From Terfezia claveryi (taxonomy: Eukaryota; Ascomycota; Pezizomycetes; Pezizales; Pezizaceae): a stretch of 64,000 nucleotides of DNA. The stretch covers positions 1-64,000 of the forward strand of contig WHUX01000213.1 of assembly GCA_015179025.1 (NCBI GenBank), read 5' to 3'. A program made the position numbers and the translations under genes. Under the pieces are notes generated by a model that saw only the letters and a list, made by a program, of their open reading frames with translations, was not told the DNA's origin and did no database searches. Positions 57,601 to 64,000 of this stretch are shown here, one piece after another; within the stretch, counting starts at the first letter, position 1; the number at the start of each line of letters is the position of its first letter.

Positions 57601-60465
57601 AGTCCTGGTTTCTCCGTACTGTATGTAATCGTGGCCGTACGCATAGGAGCCCGAGCTACATCCTATGGATATGACCAGCGTACCATAAGTATGCTTTCAA
57701 TATATGGAAAGATATTCTGGACTGCCCTCGATTCCTGCACGCCTTATGAAACGCAGGAATGTGCGTGGAGTACAAAAGGCTTACCTTGTATTCGAGTACT
57801 CACCAATCTGGAGGGCTGCTCAGCTGGTACATGTGCTCGGAAGTTGGAATTGAAATAGAAGCAAGTTCTTGATAAATGAGAATACAAGGCCTGTTTTTGT
57901 GTTTATGGATCTGAGGCTCGAGTCTAAAGGATAGTTTCCAAAGCCCTCTAATCTCACGACATTCGAGCCTCCTGTTACGCCCAAGTAAATCTCTTATTTG
58001 CGGTGGGCAGCCAGCATAAGAAGTTTGTATGCTAATGCCTTATATGTGTCAGTTGGAGTATGGTTTAGCAGTTCTCCTGGAAGAGTGGTCACAGGCTTCG
58101 ATGTAACTATGTAAGTGAGGTTGACTCTTCACGGTGTCAACCAGACAGCGTAGAATCCAACATAAACCCAATGCCTTGAAGTGAAAATCATGTCCATAGC
58201 ACGCCTATACATTCGAACTATACCAAGTATGTAGAGTGGAGCTACCAATATGTCCTGGTGTCAGTGGTTGATCGAGCCCCCGAAAGAAGCGATCTCTCTC
58301 TCAGCCAGTGAGTTTGTTCCTCAAGCTACGACTACGTATACACAGTGCTGCTGGGTTGTGCACGCCACCTGGATCGTCGGACTCAAGGCTCTCGCCAATC
58401 GCGTACCCCAGCTTCTTGGGTGACCGCTGCAATAGTCTGATTGGCACAACTGAACATTCAGATGAGACTGGGCCTGTGTTGCAGTTCCATATCAACCTCA
58501 AAAGGGGAGCAGTCCACATGCAGTAAGATTATCCGACCGTGTGGCTTGTCCTCCCAACGAAGGAAGAGGTTGTCCATCTGGTGCAACTTCCGCTACCTAC
58601 CTACGTACGTTACTCCGCCTGCCTATGAGGCCGCTGTGCATCCCCTGCGCCAACAGCCACGTTTTCGTTTTCGACAGTGCATATATATGTATGCTCGAAG
58701 CCCCGGCACAAGTGCTACGTAGATAACTGGTGATGGAGGCCCATCCAACACACAAGTGCGAGACTACTACTACAAGTGCACGCGGAACAAAAGCCATTAA
58801 CCTTGGCTACCTAGGTACATACGTACTGCTGCTGCTGCTTGTAGGATACCCTCTGTAGGGTTGTGTTCCCTTTCCGGCCTTCCTTTGGGGCTAGTTTTTC
58901 ATATGTAACTCTACTGAGACCGCCCCCGGTGCACCGACCTCAACTGCCGTGGCCCAAGGCTGATGGTATACCCGTGCGTTGTCTGGGTCCTAGAGAGAGC
59001 TTCCTCTGGCACAAACCAAAATGATTCCAAAGATCCTGATGGTTTGGTAGGCATCGTGGCTCGCGATTTGGAAAGCTCCCGGATTGGCGCCAAGGACTAT
59101 CGGAGGCTGGGGCCCTTAACACCGTGCAGTGGCAATAGCAAGCTTGTCAAAAGCTGAAGCTGATGATGATGAGCAGATTCCTTTTGGAGAACTGGCATTG
59201 GCTTTGGCCGAAAGCTGAAGATTCTGCTACCTACCTACGGGTAGAGCTGTTGAGTTCCATCGTTTGAATAAATTTTTTCTTTTTGTTTTTGTTTTTTTCA
59301 TGAAACTTTAGGCAAACGGCGACAAAGTGCTACCTATTCAGCCATCCCTTTTGGCTTTTGGCTTTTCCGGCTGGCATCCAGTTGCTGCTTCTGGATCATG
59401 GGACAAGGGTGACAAGTTTGGGTTGCATATCAAGCAAGTAAGGTATCACTCGAGTTGTTTGAGAAGGTTGATGCTTGTTGCCTCGTACAGGTAGGATAGG
59501 TATTAATATAAATAAATACTTGTAACCCATCAAAGCACAGAGAGCCATATTGAGCCGGGGGCGGGGGCAAATGCAGTCTCCACTATCGATAGATGGAAAT
59601 ATTTGCTGTGATTCGGAAGAAGCAATCCCGGGCCTGTTCTTGCCACAGGCTCCACGTTGAGCAGGATCACTCGGGCCCGCTTTTGGACGTGGCTTCTGGG
59701 AACGTTCGGCTCTACGCATCGTGTGACCGACTACCTACCTACCGGTACAGTACCTTACCTACAATACACTCGGCACGCGAAGTAGGCGCGACGGGCAGCT
59801 TTCAACATACATACGTCAGTGGCAGTTGGTCTAGGCAGACCTAAGGTTGTCCCGGGGCTTCGGATTATGCAGCCTGCTGCTCTATCACGGTTCAAATAAT
59901 AATAAAGCCCAACGCAAGCCGTTCTGGCTGCATGCGCATGGGAGGGTACCTAAGTACATAATCTCCCTTTACGCTACATACAAATTAACAATAATGAACC
60001 TCCTGCCTAGGCCTCCCCCACACACACCTTTTTCCAACCCCCCTCCCCCCCCCCTTCTCCCCCCCCTTCCCTTCCTCCCCCAGTTGAACTCACTTCTGCG
60101 GCTTACCCACTGGCGACGCCTTAGCTTAATGCACACTCTGATCTCCCCAATCTCGACCTTTGTTCTATACTTTTCCCGAGGACCAGACTATTTAAAGATC
60201 TAAACCCCCCAGAGCCGGGCAGCTTTGCATTCACTCCTTCTCGAATCCTTTTGCGACGTCTAAACGATTTCTAGCAGGTCCAGGCTTTCATCGTCGTTCA
60301 ATTCACTTGTGTGTTGAATTTCCAGTGTGTGAAACAATCACAGTCTGTGAAACCAATCCCCAACCCTACAAAGAGACCCGCATCTACCACCAACCCCTTA
60401 TCTGGACACGATCACTACCATACATTACCCGTCTCTGTTTTCATTTTCACTCGTGAAAGCTCAAA
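54666..60465. other. Gene-poor region
   Basis: No gene could be supported in 5.8 kb. A short frame from the ATG at 54795 (SLEYELIFLHPSMLDSLIA) ends beside a possible GTATCT donor and might be a relic exon. CTACCTAC runs recur near 58596, 59228 and 59731. C-rich tracts at 60040-60080 precede the TCP11 gene. Confidence 0.5.
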
Positions 60466-62416
60466 ATGGCAGAGGGGAACCAAATGTGTCACAACCAAAT
60501 CTTCCATACGCCTCTTCAAACTGGGGATACAGACTACGATGCCAGCAATGCTACCAAACCTATGGACCTCTCATCAGAAACTCAATCTAATCCCAACCGC
60601 GCTCCTGGCTCCACTTTTGAGGGCTATCAGACACCAACAACAGCTGGTACTGCCCGCAATTCACCCAAGAGGAAGCCTCAGTCAACGGAGGTGCTGGCGT
60701 TCCGCGATCGACCGAAAACAAAGAGAGCTAGGCACGAGGCTGAGGATTGTATAAGCCAGGCCCAAACTACGGATGCCCCCAAACTAACAGCAGTTGTGGA
60801 TTCCCGGCCTGCTCAATCCATGACTAGGACAGCATCGACACACAAAAGTTCACCCCTTCCCTCTCGAGTGCGACCCCGAGCCCATTCACTCCCAGCTAGG
60901 TTGGTTCGTCCAGATTGGCCAGCTCACCATTCCCCTGATCGCCATTCCCAGCATGTCCCTCCAGTTAATCTGAAGACATTACGAGAACTCGAGCTTTCTG
61001 AGTTTTATCGAAATCCGAAGTTAAGACACGATGTAGTTTTTGATTCTCAACTTCACTTTCGGCCAAATAATGACGGTACTCGGGGCATGAAAAAGAAGGT
61101 TGACTCTCATGGGTATTGGCAGCTAGTGTTAGTCGAGTTCGAGGTATTGCTAAATGCCTCCAAGAAGAAGGATTCCAGTGCACACACTCATGAGGGCCCT
61201 ATGAAGATTCCAATTCTGCTAGTCACAATGAGAGATATCCTACTTACATTGGTTCCACGAGCCGATAGAGAGGAGGTTGAATCGAGCTTAGATCCTGATT
61301 TGTTGATGCAACAATTGGAGCATGGAATTCTAGATTTGAAGCGGATGTCATTATGGCTGGCTCGGATCTTCAAGGCACACTGCGCTCCAATGCGTGATCA
61401 ATGGGTTGATCTGATGGTATCGCAATTTGCTAGAGGAGTGGATAAGGGCGACAATCGTGCTTTAATGGAAGGATGGAAGAGCATATTTGGTATTCTGGAG
61501 GCAATGAAACTTGTGAGTTACTACTCGTTCAGGTGTCCTAATCTACATATGGACAATTTCAGTGACTGACACTATTCGGCAGGATGTCGCGAACCACCAA
61601 ATCCGGACACTTCGTCCTCATCTCATCTCTACTGCGGTGGTCTTTGAACAAAGTTATTTTCAAAGCCGAATAGACCAGGGACGGTTGGACACCCAGGAAG
61701 CAAGACAGTGGTATCACGACTATTTCTTAAAGTACAAAAAGCTCGGCGGAGCGAATGATCATGTGGATTGTTTCATGCAAGCAACTCTCGACATGGTAAC
61801 ACCATCCAAAGATTCGACATTCCCCTCGACCTTTGTCTTTGATTATGAGAGGCTGGAATGTCTACGGGATGACATTCGGGAAGCAACATGCCTCCGTCTC
61901 TGCACCCTTTTATTCCGGCAACTAGCACTGGGTGTCAAGCGAGACATTGAAGATAAGGATATTTCTAAGCTGATGGAAACAATTTCAGCAGTATTGGGTG
62001 AGGAAGGAGGATCTGAAAAATACGTCCAGCGTAGTGCAGACGTTGCATTGTCCATTGCCCATATTGCCTGTGGCAATACACTCCCCTCGGCATCCGTCAT
62101 AAAAGTGGCGGAGAATTGGCTTGCGAAGCATCTCTTGATTGACTCCACCATCTACAAAGCTACAGAGCTCAGAATCATTAAAGAGATTGTGGGTGCAATG
62201 CAGCAAACTGTCAAAAGCTGGTGTTCACCTGCATCATTCCCTATCTCACAGGTGGCGGAAATGACCGGGAACTCTGTGAATGTTAAATCTGTCGCACAGA
62301 GGCTTGCAAACATTGCCTATCTACACTGGCAGGTTTTTGGCCGACTTGTCTATATGCCTGATCCCTTAATGGAACAGAAATGGGGATCAGCCTTGCCATT
62401 GGCAATAAGGAGATGA
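60466..62416 (+). CDS. SOK1: TCP11 domain protein (Sok1 family)
   Basis: Two exons, 60466-61512 and 61583-62416, with a 70-bp intron (GTGAGT to GGCAG), give 626 residues. The N-terminal 165 residues are low-complexity and basic (SPKRKPQS, RPKTKRARHE), with a possible nuclear signal. The TCP11 region begins PPVNLKTLRELELSEFYRN and continues with mostly helical sequence (LQQ-type and DVANHQIRTLRPHLI after the joint) to the end. Yeast Sok1 suppresses loss of protein kinase A and mammalian TCP11 acts in cAMP signalling in sperm; the molecular activity is unknown. A C-rich tract and a pyrimidine-rich leader precede the ATG. Family assignment is firm, function is not. Confidence 0.9.
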
Positions 62417-64000
62417 TCTGGGCCGGGGACAGGCTAACGTCCTCGTAATATATGTGATTTTCTTCTCAATTTCAAGTAATGATGTTCATGATTTTCTGGG
62501 GGGCGCATCGCGTAGAGTTTATCCTGTTTATCCTTTTTATCCTTTTCAATTTACCATTTAACGTTTCTTAATACTCCTCATACCCATTTTCTTTCAATTA
62601 TAGACTTTCCATGCTTTTGTTTTACCTTTCTGTTTTGGCGGAGCTGGGGCTGCATTCCATGAATTGATGTGTTTACGGGCGTATGCTTTTTTGGGTTTTG
62701 GGGTTGTAATAGGTTCTGGGATTTTTTGGGCGGCAACACTACAGAAATTCCTTGAGGTGGAAAGGGAGTGAGCAGACTGGAACTGAAGGGGAAATTTATT
62801 GATAGTATTGGACACTGGGCGGAATATCAGTCTTGCTTTTTGGGTGGATTGGACTCTCTTGGGTTTTACATTATTTTGATCATGCGAGAATATATCCTTT
62901 TTTTGTTTTGCCTTGACGTTCCTAATCACATTGAACTTTTGATTCGGTTGGTTTTATATATCCCTGGGAGTGCGTTTAGAGTATAGGGACTTGTAGTTGT
63001 TGGCTTAACCTCAGCTTGCTAGAGAGCAACTCAGAGATCTGGAATTTGACACATCTTAAATTAGGAAGGATTTCATTAATTCTCCGCTCCGAGTTGGTAA
63101 AATTTCTCGAACCCGGATCCTTGCCTGCAGTACGGTAGGTTGTAACGTAACTTGTGGGGCAGGGCTACTTTGAAAAACAAAACATTCATAATCTATGAGC
63201 TGAAAAGTAAGTACTGCTAGGGGAGAGGGGCCCAATGTGCCACTGTCCGACGAAACTCACAACTGGGACGCGGGAGGCTCTCCCATTCATAGGATAAAAC
63301 GGCACCCAAGCTAGTAATGTGCGTCTGTACTTTACTTTTCTACGCCGCGATGCTAAGGCAGGTGATGTTGTTGGTCTACGTATTGACTCGTCATTTGGTG
63401 AACAACAGTCGTGCACCAGCGGCTATAGGCCAGTCGATCGCATGCCCTTGGATTTCATGATCAGCGGTAAATCCTGTTCTTTTACGTTGGGTGTTGGAGC
63501 CTATTGTTGTGGGAATGGAAATAGGTGATTCCGGACGATGATACGCCCTGTTGGGTTTCAAATTTTACTTATTTTTCAACGTAACGGCAAAGTCGGCAGC
63601 CTGCTGCGCCGCGGGCGAATGTTAGAAGGCAACAAGACGGAAGTTGAACTCTTTTTTTTTTTTTTTTTTGCCTATGACTGAAGGGAAGGGCGGGGGCTTT
63701 GATCATGGATATGCCTACGATCGAAATATATCTACTTACAAGGGATATATATTTTTTTCAAGGTCCGCAGAAACTTTTTTGCTCCTTCAAAAGGTTTTTT
63801 TATTATTTTTTATTTTTGTTTTTATTTTCATATCACGTGTTGCCATGCAAGTGCTGCCTAAGAAGTTTGGAAAAGACCGGCAGGTTTCGGCCCATGGCGG
63901 CTGCCACGACATTGACGGACGGCCTTGATACCGGCCTAGGTACATAACCTGTGACCACTCCTCTGCGGAATGTGTTCGATTTCCAAATATTCCTGTGCCG
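62417..64000. other. Right-end region, no confident gene
   Basis: A minus-strand frame at 62594-62929 ends with a coding-looking Lys/Ala/Pro-rich segment (KKAYARKHINSWNAAPAPP) but has no in-frame ATG and no clear upstream exon, so it is only a candidate small gene. T-runs lie at 63651-63669. Nothing else is supported up to the window end. Confidence 0.45.

Noticed and set aside
1..64000. CRISPR array, rRNA genes, LTR retrotransposon or secondary metabolite cluster
   Set aside because: No regularly spaced repeats, no rRNA core sequences, no reverse transcriptase or integrase motifs, and no synthase genes were seen; the organism is a eukaryote.

Overview
The window looks like nuclear DNA of a filamentous ascomycete (Pezizomycotina). 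Genes carry short GT-AG introns of mostly 54-90 bp, several with a CTAAC-type branch site. They sit singly on both strands, without operons, and separated by long gene-poor stretches. Products are typically fungal: NADP-dependent glutamate dehydrogenase, retaining trehalose phosphorylase, Rtt106, a GPI-type aspartic protease and an OCA/Siw14-type phosphatase fold. I cannot fix the genus; the long gene-poor intergenic DNA would fit a repeat-rich genome.

Layout. 1-14 kb is gene-poor: a left-edge gene in pieces (possibly a pseudogene), one hypothetical protein gene (1887-2804) and a weak reading frame near 5 kb. It also holds a TIR-flanked element of about 1.2 kb (12184-13417) that ends 34 bp before an intron-containing tRNA-Glu(CUC) gene (13452-13548). 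14-26 kb holds the ribonucleotide reductase large subunit (RNR1), NADP-GDH and trehalose phosphorylase, all on the minus strand. 27-41 kb is gene-dense: a low-complexity Ser-rich protein, MLH3, an OCA/Siw14-like protein without the phosphatase P-loop, the CCE1-type mitochondrial Holliday junction resolvase with a long repetitive basic tail, the ER J-protein HLJ1, and a small three-exon protein of probable mitochondrial destination. 41.6-46 kb is empty apart from fragments. 46-55 kb holds the aspartic protease, RTT106, chorismate synthase and a YCII-domain protein. 54.7-60.4 kb is again empty, and 60.5-62.4 kb holds a TCP11/Sok1-family gene.

The genes are mostly housekeeping and do not form one pathway: dNTP synthesis (RNR1), nitrogen assimilation (GDH), trehalose metabolism, recombination and repair (MLH3, CCE1), ER proteostasis (HLJ1), chromatin (RTT106) and aromatic amino acids (ARO2). 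No biosynthetic cluster, CRISPR array, rRNA or intact transposase was found. The most unusual signals are: (i) the TIR element beside the tRNA gene, with GC-rich modular termini and stop-interrupted coding remnants; (ii) the tandem KPR/KK-rich repeats of the CCE1 tail, with a frame-shifted further unit beyond the stop codon; (iii) an 8-bp tandem duplication in HLJ1 that breaks the reading frame unless a 41-nt intron is removed; (iv) altered catalytic motifs in MLH3 and in the OCA-like protein. All exon joints were worked out by hand from splice consensus, frame and protein family knowledge, without transcript support.
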